Shown here piece by piece: positions 52,909 through 61,359 of a stretch of 64,000 bases of DNA. A model generated the notes under the pieces. The model saw only the letters and a program-made list of their open reading frames with translations, did no database searches and had not been told where the DNA came from. Origin of the DNA: Alteribacter populi (GTDB taxonomy: Bacteria > Bacillota > Bacilli > Bacillales > Salisediminibacteriaceae); NCBI RefSeq assembly GCF_002352765.1, contig NZ_KZ293963.1, positions 1,820,368-1,884,367 on the forward strand, written 5' to 3'. Each line of letters opens with the position of its first letter. Position 1 is the first letter of the stretch. Both the position numbers and the translations under genes were made by a program.

Positions 52909-53655
52909 TTATGCTCCTTTCACGACGCGTTTCTCTCCAATTTCCAGTGACTTTAAAATTCTCTGTTTCAATTTCGCTATATCGGCATCTGAGGACAATC
53001 TTGGTTTTGGTTTAGTAAGTTTGATATTTTCATAAACAGTACCGGGCTGTCCTTTTAAAATCACGATTCTGTCACATAAAGATAAAGCTTCATCAATGTC
53101 ATGGGTTACAATAACCATGGTAGGGTGTGCCGTTTCCCAAATGTGTAAAAGTAACTCCTGAAGTTGTAACTTCGTAAATGCATCCAAAGCACTAAACGGC
53201 TCATCTAATAAAAGAGTACTTGGTTCTGTCACAAGAGCACGTGCAATTGCTGTACGTTGAGCCATACCTCCTGAGAGCTGCTTAGGATAGTATCCTTCGA
53301 AACCTTTTAGTCCCACCTTTTTTAAAATGGTTCTCACTTTTTCTGCTTTTGTTTTTTTGTTGTCCTTCAAACCAAAGCTCACATTTTCTTCCACTGTTAA
53401 CCACGGCATTAGCCGAGCTTCCTGAAAAATTATCCCTAGATTCTCATTAATAGAATCGCTCAGTTCCCCGTTTACTTTTACAGTCCCCTGGTAGCCTTCA
53501 TCAAGACCAGAGATAGCTCGTAAAACGGTACTTTTTCCACAGCCACTCGTGCCTAAGAGTCCTACAATCTCACCTTTTTCAGCAGTAAATGAGATGTCTT
53601 TTATGGCTGTTTGCCCTGCAAAAACTCGACTGACATTTTCGATTTGTACGCTCAT
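52909..53655 (-). CDS. ssuB: Sulfonate/taurine-type ABC transporter ATPase
   Basis: A 248-residue ATP-binding subunit of the SsuB/TauB group. Walker A is GLLGTSGCGKSTVL (about 32-45), the Q-loop is IIFQEARLMPWLTVEEN, the signature is LSGGMAQRTAIARAL, Walker B is LLLDEPFSALDAFTK, and the switch His is in VTHDIDEAL. It lies 18 bases beyond ssuC and five bases before acs. Its tight packing suggests co-transcription with the methionine genes. Confidence 0.78.
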   Translation of the reverse strand: MSVQIENVSRVFAGQTAIKDISFTAEKGEIVGLLGTSGCGKSTVLRAISGLDEGYQGTVKVNGELSDSINENLGIIFQEARLMPWLTVEENVSFGLKDNKKTKAEKVRTILKKVGLKGFEGYYPKQLSGGMAQRTAIARALVTEPSTLLLDEPFSALDAFTKLQLQELLLHIWETAHPTMVIVTHDIDEALSLCDRIVILKGQPGTVYENIKLTKPKPRLSSDADIAKLKQRILKSLEIGEKRVVKGA

Positions 53656-53673
53656 TTCCCCACCTCAGAAACG

Positions 53674-54534
53674 TTATTTTGATTGCTCCATACGGTCTTG
53701 CCAATGAAGAGCACGCTCTTGAAGTTTTTTCAAAAACGTATCCGTAATTTTTCCTAATAATGCAAAGAGAAGAATGCTAACCAGAATTACATCAGGCTGA
53801 AGTGTGTTTTGTCCAAGAACGAGAAGGTATCCTAACCCTTGGCTCGCACCCATCAATTCGGCAGCTACAACAAACATCCATCCTAAACCGAGACCACTTC
53901 GTAATCCAACAAGAAAGGAAGGAAGAGAAGCCGGCAGAATAATTCTTTTTACAAGCTCAAAAGTAGAGAAACCATATGCCTTTCCAACTTCGATCAGCTT
54001 CCGGTCGACCGATTGAATCCCACCTGTAATGTTTAAATAAACTGGAAAAAAGACACCAACAGCAATAAGTACCACTTTCGCCCCTTCACCGATTCCGAGC
54101 CATAAAATAAATAAGGGTACCCATGCTAAGGAAGGGATGGCTCTGAAAGCTTGAATCGTCGGATCAAATATCGTTTCCGCATGTCGTGACATCCCTACAA
54201 TTGAACCTAGAATAACAGCGACTATCGCGCCCCAAATGAATCCCCAAAAGATCCGGTACAATGTAATCCCTGTATGCTGCCACAATGATCCATCCACAGC
54301 CATCGTCCAAAGGGTTTGAATAATGGTCGAAGGTGCAGGTAGCAAGTGCGTAGCTACGATGTCAAATCGAGTAATCACTTCCCACCCTGCAATTAGGAAG
54401 AAGGGAAGGAGCAATGAGAGACCCATCATTCCCCAGGCTGACCGCTCTGATGCGAGTCGTCCATCTGATTGTTTTTCATATGATTTAAATAATGTTTTCG
54501 TTGCTGATGTACGTTCTCCTTGGGAAATGGCCAT
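53674..54534 (-). CDS. ssuC: Sulfonate/taurine-type ABC transporter permease
   Basis: A 286-residue membrane protein with about six helices and the SsuC/TauC pattern. The EAA loop is YGFSTFELVKRIILPASLPSFLVGLRSGLGLGWMFVVAAELMGA (about 184-227). An N-terminal cytoplasmic stretch (SATKTLFKSYEKQSDGR) precedes the first helix. AAAAGGAGGGAAAGCA lies upstream of ATG. It lies between ssuA and ssuB in the usual order. Confidence 0.78.
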   Translation of the reverse strand: MAISQGERTSATKTLFKSYEKQSDGRLASERSAWGMMGLSLLLPFFLIAGWEVITRFDIVATHLLPAPSTIIQTLWTMAVDGSLWQHTGITLYRIFWGFIWGAIVAVILGSIVGMSRHAETIFDPTIQAFRAIPSLAWVPLFILWLGIGEGAKVVLIAVGVFFPVYLNITGGIQSVDRKLIEVGKAYGFSTFELVKRIILPASLPSFLVGLRSGLGLGWMFVVAAELMGASQGLGYLLVLGQNTLQPDVILVSILLFALLGKITDTFLKKLQERALHWQDRMEQSK

Positions 54535-54549
54535 TTGCTTTCCCTCCTT

Positions 54550-55545
54550 TTATTCTTTATCGATCACATTTTCAGCATAAGTTGGGTCGATCAATTCATT
54601 TACAAGCTCTTCAATGTCTAAGTCCCCATCCATCACTTCTGCTTCCTGTAGTACGAGACCAGCTTCTGTTAAACTGTCGACATGCTCCCCACCTGGTATT
54701 GGCGTGCTAAAGTTGTTTCTCTCAAGTTGAAGGGCTGCTACGTTTTCATCTATTTGTGCTTCGCTTGTCATAATTTCAACTGTCTCGTCAGGGTTTTCAA
54801 TGACCCACTTTCTCGCTTTCTCATATGCTTCAATTACTTTTTCAACCGCTTGAGGGTATTGCTCGGCGAACTCTTCTCGAACATTTAAAAACCCATACGT
54901 ATTAAATGATTCGTTGCGGTAAAATAAACCGGCCTCTGTTTCCAATTCCTGTCGTGCCATATGAGGATCAAGCCCTGCCCACGCATCGACTTGATCACTT
55001 GCAAGGGCATTGGCCCCATCACTATGCTGCAAGTTCACAATTTCAACATCATCGTCGGTTAATCCGCCTTCTCGTAAAGCTCGAACAAGAAAAATATAAG
55101 GATCCGTACCTAGCGTTGCCGCAACACGTTTTCCTTCTAAATTAGAAATGTCATCAATTCCAGAGCTTTCATTTGAAACAAGCGCTGTCCACTCGGGCTG
55201 AGAATAGATATAGACATTTTTAATCGGAGCATTATTTCCTTTCGCCATTAAAGCGGCAGCTCCAGCTGTTGATCCGAAGTCAACACTGCCTCCAGATAAA
55301 AACTCAAGCGCTCGATTGCTACCGTGACTTAACACGTATTCAATTTCGGTACCCTCTTCTTCAAAAGCCTCTTCTAGCCAACCAAATTCTTTAAGGACAA
55401 GACTTGTTGGCGAATAATACGCATAATCGACTGTTAGCGTCTCGGGTGTTGTTGAATCTGCATCGGAGCTTGAAGCACAAGCTGAGACGATTGAGAATGT
55501 GAAAATGAGAATTGTAGTTTTAAAGAATGTTTTTATTGTAGTCAT
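54550..55545 (-). CDS. ssuA: Sulfonate-type ABC transporter substrate-binding lipoprotein
   Basis: A 331-residue binding protein. The signal MTTIKTFFKTTILIFTFSIVSAC has a lipobox Cys23, then an acidic linker. The fold shows VDYAYYSPTSLVLKEFGWLEEAFEEEGTEIEYVLSHGSNRALEFLSGGSVDFGSTAGAAALMAKG, an SsuA/TauA-type N-terminal lobe, then EGKRVAATLGTDPYIFLVRAL. The exact substrate (alkanesulfonate, taurine or another organosulfur compound) cannot be told from sequence. AAAGGAGCGG precedes ATG. It lies between metY and ssuC on the same strand. Confidence 0.78.
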   Translation of the reverse strand: MTTIKTFFKTTILIFTFSIVSACASSSDADSTTPETLTVDYAYYSPTSLVLKEFGWLEEAFEEEGTEIEYVLSHGSNRALEFLSGGSVDFGSTAGAAALMAKGNNAPIKNVYIYSQPEWTALVSNESSGIDDISNLEGKRVAATLGTDPYIFLVRALREGGLTDDDVEIVNLQHSDGANALASDQVDAWAGLDPHMARQELETEAGLFYRNESFNTYGFLNVREEFAEQYPQAVEKVIEAYEKARKWVIENPDETVEIMTSEAQIDENVAALQLERNNFSTPIPGGEHVDSLTEAGLVLQEAEVMDGDLDIEELVNELIDPTYAENVIDKE

Positions 55546-55587
55546 TGTGCTTCCGCTCCTTTTATCTATTTCATTAAAGTAGAAACC

Positions 55588-57366
55588 TTATATTTCACAA
55601 GCAAAGGTTGAAATTGTCCCTCTCAGTCGTTGCGCTTCTTTATAAGTGCAGCGATTGTGAACAACATCGATTCCAGCTTCTTTCGCGATCGATGACGCTC
55701 GTTCCGAAACCACACCTTCTTGTAGCCAAAAGACTTTCGGTTGAACAGTGACCGCTTCCTTTGCAATTTCAATCGCCGCTTCAGGACTGCGGAAAACTTG
55801 GACAATGTCCACTGGCCCTTTGATACTTTTCAAGTCCGGGTAGGCCGTTTCTCCGAGAATTTCAGTTTCTCTCGGGTTTACCGGAATGATCTTGTACCCA
55901 AGACGCTGCATTTTTCTCGCTAGGCGGTGACTTGGACGAGACTCTTTTCCGCTTAATCCCACCACCGCTAAAGTCTTTGGACGATCCCCGCTTTCATCCG
56001 TTGTGGATGGCGAAGAAAGAGCCCATTTGATGACACCTTCATCATTGACAACACGATTATTAGCCACTTGTGACTTTCCAGTTGCTTTTTCCAATGCCTG
56101 GTCGAGGTCTTTAAGTAAATCTTCTACATTTTCAATACCAACGGATAGCCTCACAAGGTCCGGGGTCACTCCGGTCGTCACCAATTCTTCATCAGATAGC
56201 TGCTGGTGAGTAGTAGTTGCCGGATGAATAATTAAACTTTTTGCATCGCCTACATTTGCTAAGTGAGACCACAATGCTACATTATCGATGAGCTTACGCC
56301 CGGTATCTCTTCCACCTTTAATGCCAAAATTCACAATCGCACCATATCCGCCTTTTAAAAGTTCAGAAGCATGTTCATGTGATGGGTGCTCCTCAAGACC
56401 AGGATACGAAACCCAATCCACAGCTGGATGTTCTTTAAGCCTTTTTGCCAGTTTTAAGGCATTTTCATTATGACGTTCAATACGAAGATGAAGCGTTTCA
56501 AGTCCTTGTAGCAACTGAAAAGCGTTAAAAGGACTTAAGCAAGGTCCAAAATCACGAAGCATTTGAACACGGAATTTTGTAATAAAAGCTAATGTTCCGA
56601 AATCTTTTGCGTAAGTGATCCCATTGTAGCTATTATCCGGTTCATTAAAGCCAGGGAACTTTTCAGATTGCCAGTTAAAACGTCCGCCATCTACAACAAT
56701 TCCTCCAATCGATGTTCCATGACCTCCAATCCACTTTGTAGCTGAATGAATCACGATATCCGCTCCGTAATCAATCGGCTTACATACGTAAGGAGTAGCA
56801 AATGTGTTATCGAGAATAAGGGGAATTCCCGCCTCGTGAGCCACTTCAGCGACCCCTTCGATATCTAGTACATGAAGACTTGGGTTTCCAATCGTCTCAG
56901 CAAAAACTGCTTTCGTATTTTCATTAATTGCCTCTTTAAAGTTCACCGGATCTGAAGCGTCTACAAATTTAACCTTTATTCCATAGCGAGGAAGTGTTGT
57001 AGAAAATAAATTGTATGTTCCACCATAAAGGTTTGTAGCTGCGACAATTTCATCACCAGCTCCCGCTAGGTTAAGTATCGATAGACTAATAGCGGACATT
57101 CCTGAAGCAGTAGCTACCGCTGCTACTCCGTTCTCTAGTAAAGCAAGGCGTTTTTCTAAAACATCTACTGTCGGGTTCCCGATTCGACTGTAAATATTCC
57201 CCGGCTCATCTAGTGAAAACAGTTGTTCTGCATGCTCAGTATCGTGAAACACATAAGAACTGGTTTGATAAATCGGTACCGCCCGTGATCCGGTTGTTGG
57301 ATCTGGAGACTGACCTCCATGAAGTAATACTGTTTCCTGGTTATACGTTTCAAAAGATTGACTCAT
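55588..57366 (-). CDS. metY: O-acetylhomoserine sulfhydrylase fused to a CoA-binding domain
   Basis: A 592-residue two-domain protein. Residues 1 to about 430 form a complete Cys/Met-metabolism PLP enzyme of the O-acetylhomoserine sulfhydrylase type, which makes homocysteine and acetate from O-acetylhomoserine and sulfide. The PLP lysine is Lys211 in VIHSATKWIGGHGT. Residues about 460-592 form a CoA-binding domain of the YccU type (TLAVVGLSGKESRPSHRLARKM, VFRSPEAAIEIAKEAV, VFWLQEGVVSERASSIAKEAGIDVV). The frame is continuous with a short linker (SSPSTTDESGDRPK). Stand-alone MetY is about 425-430 residues. AAGGAGGAATTACA precedes ATG. A S-box lies upstream. Confidence 0.88.
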   Translation of the reverse strand: MSQSFETYNQETVLLHGGQSPDPTTGSRAVPIYQTSSYVFHDTEHAEQLFSLDEPGNIYSRIGNPTVDVLEKRLALLENGVAAVATASGMSAISLSILNLAGAGDEIVAATNLYGGTYNLFSTTLPRYGIKVKFVDASDPVNFKEAINENTKAVFAETIGNPSLHVLDIEGVAEVAHEAGIPLILDNTFATPYVCKPIDYGADIVIHSATKWIGGHGTSIGGIVVDGGRFNWQSEKFPGFNEPDNSYNGITYAKDFGTLAFITKFRVQMLRDFGPCLSPFNAFQLLQGLETLHLRIERHNENALKLAKRLKEHPAVDWVSYPGLEEHPSHEHASELLKGGYGAIVNFGIKGGRDTGRKLIDNVALWSHLANVGDAKSLIIHPATTTHQQLSDEELVTTGVTPDLVRLSVGIENVEDLLKDLDQALEKATGKSQVANNRVVNDEGVIKWALSSPSTTDESGDRPKTLAVVGLSGKESRPSHRLARKMQRLGYKIIPVNPRETEILGETAYPDLKSIKGPVDIVQVFRSPEAAIEIAKEAVTVQPKVFWLQEGVVSERASSIAKEAGIDVVHNRCTYKEAQRLRGTISTFACEI

Positions 57367-57478
57367 TGTAATTCCTCCTTGAAATTGGGTTATTTTTTGT
57401 GAAATGAACGGGACTAGTTTACTAGGTGAGAAACTTAGGAAGCTCTCTCAACCATGAATGTTTTTATTTTAAAAAAGT

Positions 57479-57642
57479 AAAAGCACCTTCCTCAAATAAG
57501 AGAAAGGTGCTTGTAAACTCAGCGCCTCTCTCTTATCTTTCAAAGCATTACTGCTTCGTTGGAATTGGCACCTTCCAAGCAGTTCGCTTGATGGTTGCCG
57601 GGCTTCATCGGGCCAGTCCCTCCGCCACTCTAGATAAGAGAA
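57479..57642 (-). ncRNA. SAM-I riboswitch (S-box) upstream of metY
   Basis: On the - strand, CTCTTATCTAGAG opens P1. GGCGGAGGGACTGGCCCG, ATGAAGCCCGGCAACCATC and GGTGCCAATTCCAACG follow, with P1 closing at AGATAAGAG near 57530. The terminator AAGCACCTT..AAGGTGCTT with a T-rich tail is at 57479-57512. I see no strong promoter between metX and this element, so it may act on read-through transcripts from metX. Confidence 0.9.
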
Positions 57643-57695
57643 AAATCATCTATTTAATTTTAGTTAATGTGAAGCAAGCTGACGCAGAAATTTGA

Positions 57696-57732
57696 CAGCT
57701 ATTTTTCCCGGACTATTTGAACATCCTCTTTA
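57696..57732. repeat. Family D tail fragment inside the 3' end of metX
   Basis: AGCTATTTTTCCCGGACT.TTTGAACA.CCTCT matches the right end of the element at 5525-5636 (about 5609-5639) with only a few changes. It covers the metX stop codon and the last ten or so codons. Confidence 0.6.
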
Positions 57733-58814
57733 AGCGCTTCATTTACGATCCACCCCCACTTGTCATACTCAGTCAAAAATCCGTCATGACCAAAAATTGT
57801 ATCAACCTCGTAATAATAAATTTCTCCACCTGCTTTTTCCCAAGTAGCTTTTAACCGGTTCATCTCTTCTGGTGGGTAAAGGAGATCACCTTTAAATCCA
57901 ATGAGAGACACTGGTTTTTTGAAGTCTTTCAGTAGTTTTTGAAGTGGATAGTCCCTTCCTTCTTCAAGGTCATGATGGTCCATTGCTTTGAGCAAATATA
58001 AGTAACTGTTGGCATCAAACCGTTCCGGAAATTTGTCTCCTTGGTAACGCAAATAAGACTCTACTTGGTAAGAAATCTCGTGATGATCCGTGCCCCATGT
58101 CTCTTTTGGTTCTCGATGAAAACGGTGGTTAAATAAATTTCCAGACCTGTATGTGATCATGCCAACCATCCGTGCCAACGAAAGACCGTTTTTTGGTGGG
58201 TCGGTGCTCGGATACCGTCCGTTATTCCATTTAGGATCATCAGTGATCGCTTTTCTCGCGATTGCATTATAGGCCATCCCATAATCACTTAACGAAGGGG
58301 TAGCTGCCATCACAATCAGTTGATCGACATTTTCCGGATAAAGCATTCCCCATTCCAGAGCTTGCATCCCCCCAAGCGAACCACCCATAACAGCTTTTAT
58401 CTGGTTAATTCCGAGTTGTTCCAGAGCCAGTTTCTGAGCATGAACCATATCACGAACACTTACGAATGGAAAATCTGCTTGATAGGGTCGATTTGATTTC
58501 AAGTTTAGAGAGGTTGGTCCTGTCGATCCGTTGCAGCCGCCAATTATATTAAACGTGATGACTTCTTGTTCGTTTAGATCTACATAACCTCCTTCCTGTA
58601 TTAACCCCCGCCACCAGCCCGGGTTATCTTTTGTACCGACAGTATGGTGATTGCCTGTAAGAGCATGACAGACAATAATAGGGTCGCCCTGCCCCACTCC
58701 TGTTCGCTCATAAACGAGTTCTATATTCTGTAATGTATGACCTGATTCAAGTGTTATCGAAGGAAGAGTTACTTTCCCAGTCGTCCGGTTATATTTTTTC
58801 TGTTCAACCGTCAT
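57699..58814 (-). CDS. metX: Homoserine O-acetyltransferase
   Basis: A 371-residue alpha/beta-hydrolase-fold enzyme that transfers acetyl from acetyl-CoA to homoserine. The nucleophile is Ser146 in AVMGGSLGGMQALEW. Other features are GGCNGSTGPTS (oxyanion region), the catalytic Asp in LIGFKGDLLYPPEE and the His in TIFGHDGFLTEYD. ATG 58814 lies six bases after AAGGAGG; ATG 58817 is too close. The last residues KEDVQIVREK are encoded by a family D repeat fragment. It is preceded by two S-boxes and followed by metY. Confidence 0.92.
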   Translation of the reverse strand: MTVEQKKYNRTTGKVTLPSITLESGHTLQNIELVYERTGVGQGDPIIVCHALTGNHHTVGTKDNPGWWRGLIQEGGYVDLNEQEVITFNIIGGCNGSTGPTSLNLKSNRPYQADFPFVSVRDMVHAQKLALEQLGINQIKAVMGGSLGGMQALEWGMLYPENVDQLIVMAATPSLSDYGMAYNAIARKAITDDPKWNNGRYPSTDPPKNGLSLARMVGMITYRSGNLFNHRFHREPKETWGTDHHEISYQVESYLRYQGDKFPERFDANSYLYLLKAMDHHDLEEGRDYPLQKLLKDFKKPVSLIGFKGDLLYPPEEMNRLKATWEKAGGEIYYYEVDTIFGHDGFLTEYDKWGWIVNEALKEDVQIVREK

Positions 58815-58849
58815 CATGCACCTCCTTTAAGAAAAAACAAATGAAATTT

Positions 58850-59010
58850 AAAAATCTCTCTGCCAGAAGACAGAGAGACGAATGTTAAAAAGCCTCTCTC
58901 ATCTTTCAAAGCGCACCGCTTTGTTGGACTTGGCACCTTGCTTCACGTGTAAACGTCAAGCTGGTTGCCGGGCTTCATCGGGCCAATCCCTCCACCGCTC
59001 TTGATAAGAG
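58850..59010 (-). ncRNA. SAM-I riboswitch (S-box) next to metX
   Basis: On the - strand, CTCTTATCAAGAGCGG opens P1. GGTGGAGGGATTGGCCCG, ATGAAGCCCGGCAACC and GGTGCCAAGTCCAACAAAG follow, closing with GATGAGAG near 58895. The terminator TCTCTCTG/CAGAGAGA with TTTTT is at 58852-58878. It lies directly upstream of the metX ribosome binding site. Confidence 0.92.
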
Positions 59011-59097
59011 TAAAATGAAATTGTAAGGGTCGTTGTCTTGCATGAACGGGTTAAAACATTCTATTTAGATCAGAAATGAATGTTTTGATTATTTTGA

Positions 59098-59126
59098 ATA
59101 GTAACACTCCTGAAAGGGAACGTCAA
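59098..59126 (-). promoter_or_regulatory. Promoter between the tandem S-boxes
   Basis: On the - strand, -35 TTGACG (59121-59126), 17-bp spacer, -10 TACTAT (59098-59103). It would start a transcript that carries only the metX-proximal S-box. Confidence 0.65.
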
Positions 59127-59164
59127 CCATTTCAACAATAAAGTTTTGATAATTTTTAAATTAC

Positions 59165-59356
59165 ATAAAAACTCCCTCGACACGCGGAGCATCGAGGGAG
59201 AAATATTTTTGAGTATTATGAACAGCTCTTGCTATTCAACAATCTCATCTCCCAAAGCCACCGCTTTGCAGGAATTAGCACCTCGCAGTTTTCTTTACGA
59301 TACTGCTGGTTGCCGGGCTTCATCGGGCCAGTCCCTCTGCCACTCCAGATAAGAAT
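59165..59356 (-). ncRNA. SAM-I riboswitch (S-box), upstream tandem copy without its own gene
   Basis: On the - strand, CTTATCTGGAG opens P1. GGCAGAGGGACTGGCCCG, ATGAAGCCCGGCAACCAGC and GGTGCTAATTCC follow; P1 closes with AGATGAG near 59245. The terminator CTCCCTCGA/TCGAGGGAG with TTTTT is at 59168-59200. The core looks intact. No ORF lies between it and the next S-box promoter, so it governs only read-through or makes a short RNA. Confidence 0.9.
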
Positions 59357-59394
59357 TAATAGGATATACAAATCATGTTATGCAGTTGAGGAAA

Positions 59395-59423
59395 ATTGTA
59401 GCACCCATTTTATAACTTGTCAA
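59395..59423 (-). promoter_or_regulatory. Consensus promoter of the upstream S-box
   Basis: On the - strand, -35 TTGACA (59418-59423), 17-bp spacer, -10 TACAAT (59395-59400), close to perfect, about 35 bp before the aptamer. Confidence 0.8.
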
Positions 59424-59447
59424 AACGTTTAATGAATTTACACAACA

Positions 59448-59480
59448 TTGTGCGGGGACTGTCCCCTGAACAAATGTTCA
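59448..59480. repeat. Family F palindrome (copy 5)
   Basis: GGGGACTGTCCCC at 59454-59466 with a GAACAAATGTTC palindrome immediately after, between the metX leader promoter and fruA stop. Confidence 0.6.
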
Positions 59481-59487
59481 GGATGTT

Positions 59488-61356
59488 TTATACTTGTTTT
59501 TTCCAAAACCCTAGCATAAGGGCGGTTACTGCTGCGCCTGCGAGAATAGAGATGAGATACAATGGCCAATTTTCGACAAGTAGGAGGACAAAGATTCCTC
59601 CGTGTGGGGCTTGGGTTGCTGTGCCAAACACCATCGCTAGTCCGCCTGCTACAGCTGACCCAGTAACAATCGAAGGAATAACTCTTCCTGGGTCTGCTGC
59701 TGCGAACGGAATGGCACCTTCTGTAATAAATGAAGCCCCGAGTACGTAAATGGATTTTCCTGCATCTTGTTCTTGTCTTGTATATTTGTTTTTAAAGAAT
59801 GTCGTAGATAAGGCAATGCCTAATGGTGGAACCATTCCTGCCGCCATAATCGCGGCGTGTGGTGCGTAATTGCCAGCTTCAATCATCGCAATACCGAATG
59901 TAAACGCCGCTTTATTAATCGGGCCGCCCATGTCGATCGCCATCATCGCGCCAAGTAAAATACCCATAAGCACGATGTTACCTGTGCCTAATCCACCAAG
60001 CCAGCCTTCGATCCCTCTCGAAAAAGCATTCAATGGCGTAACAAGATAATACATAATAAAACCGGTAAAAAAGACACCAAATAAAGGCAAGATTAAAATC
60101 GTTCGAATACCGTCTAAGGATGGAGGAATGAACGCAAACAATTTTCTAAACAGGACCACTAAATAACCCGCGAGAAAACCGGCAATAATTCCGCCTATAA
60201 AACCTGCTTCAAAGTTAACAGCCATAAGACCCCCAACCATACCAGCAGCAAAACCTGGACGATCCGCAATACTCCGTGCGATAAACGCAGCAAGCACAGG
60301 AATCATGAGGAAGAACCCATATTCCCCACCAATTAAATTTAAAATATCTCCAAACCAATGCGTCTCTTCAGCGCCTGGTTCATTAAAAATAAACGATAAT
60401 GCAATTAAAATACCACCTGCAACAACAAATGGGAGCATGTTAGAAACACCGTTCATTAAATGACGGTAAAAGCCAGGCCTGTTATCTGTTGACCCTTCAT
60501 CAGACTTTGCTGAACTGCCACCTCCGTGATAGACAGAAGCATCACCACTAATCGCTTTAGTCAGCAACTCTTTGGGTTTACGAATCCCGTCTTTAACAGG
60601 AGCATCAACTAAAGGTTTCCCTGAAAAACGTTCTTTTTCAATTTTCGTATCAGCAGCAATAATAACCGCTTCCGCTCGTTGAATGTCTTCTTTTGTTAAA
60701 CGATTCCGTACTCCATCAGACCCGTTCGTCTCTACTTTTATTTCAATTCCCATTTCTTTTGCTTTTTCTTTTAAACCGTCTGCCGCCATGTACGTATGTG
60801 CAATCCCTGTCGGACAGCCAGTAACGGCAATGACAAACTTTTGATCTGGGGAGGAACTTCTGGAAGAAGGCTCTCTTTCTTCTTTTTCAGACCCTTGTTT
60901 TTCTCTCTCTTTTTCGTCTACAGCTGCTAAAATTTCCTCAGCTGAATTCGCTTTCATTAACGTTTGACGAAAAGACTCGTCCATTAATAAAGTTGATAGG
61001 CGCGAGAGCGTTTGCAAATGTTCGTTGTTTGCCCCTTCTGTAGCTGCGATCATGAAGAATAAGTGACTCTTTTCTCCATCTAATGAATCATAATCTATAC
61101 CTGCTTTTGATCGCCCAAAGACGATAGATGGCTCTTTTACCGCACTTGTTTTAGCATGAGGAATGGCTATTCCTTCACCGATTCCCGTTGAACTTTGCGC
61201 TTCTCTATCTATGATTGCTTTCTTAAATACTTCTACATCTATTAATCTACCAGCTTCATCAAGCTTTGTTGCAAGCTCATCGATTACTTCAATTTTTTGA
61301 CTAGAGGCTAGATCTAACAGAATTGAATCTTGCCTCAGCAAATCTGTAATTTTCAT
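59488..61356 (-). CDS. fruA: PTS fructose-specific EIIABC
   Basis: A 622-residue membrane permease that imports and phosphorylates fructose to fructose-1-phosphate. The EIIA domain (1-145) has the phospho-His67 in IAIPHAK. A charged linker (EKEREKQGSEKEEREPSSRSSS) follows. The EIIB domain (about 172-270) has Cys181 in AVTGCPTGIAHTYMA. The EIIC domain (about 300-622) has about eight to ten helices and the motifs GGPINKAAFTFG and FITEGAIPFAA. It is the last gene of fruR-fruK-fruA; it starts three bases after the fruK stop. Confidence 0.92.
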   Translation of the reverse strand: MKITDLLRQDSILLDLASSQKIEVIDELATKLDEAGRLIDVEVFKKAIIDREAQSSTGIGEGIAIPHAKTSAVKEPSIVFGRSKAGIDYDSLDGEKSHLFFMIAATEGANNEHLQTLSRLSTLLMDESFRQTLMKANSAEEILAAVDEKEREKQGSEKEEREPSSRSSSPDQKFVIAVTGCPTGIAHTYMAADGLKEKAKEMGIEIKVETNGSDGVRNRLTKEDIQRAEAVIIAADTKIEKERFSGKPLVDAPVKDGIRKPKELLTKAISGDASVYHGGGSSAKSDEGSTDNRPGFYRHLMNGVSNMLPFVVAGGILIALSFIFNEPGAEETHWFGDILNLIGGEYGFFLMIPVLAAFIARSIADRPGFAAGMVGGLMAVNFEAGFIGGIIAGFLAGYLVVLFRKLFAFIPPSLDGIRTILILPLFGVFFTGFIMYYLVTPLNAFSRGIEGWLGGLGTGNIVLMGILLGAMMAIDMGGPINKAAFTFGIAMIEAGNYAPHAAIMAAGMVPPLGIALSTTFFKNKYTRQEQDAGKSIYVLGASFITEGAIPFAAADPGRVIPSIVTGSAVAGGLAMVFGTATQAPHGGIFVLLLVENWPLYLISILAGAAVTALMLGFWKKQV

Positions 61357-61359
61357 TTT

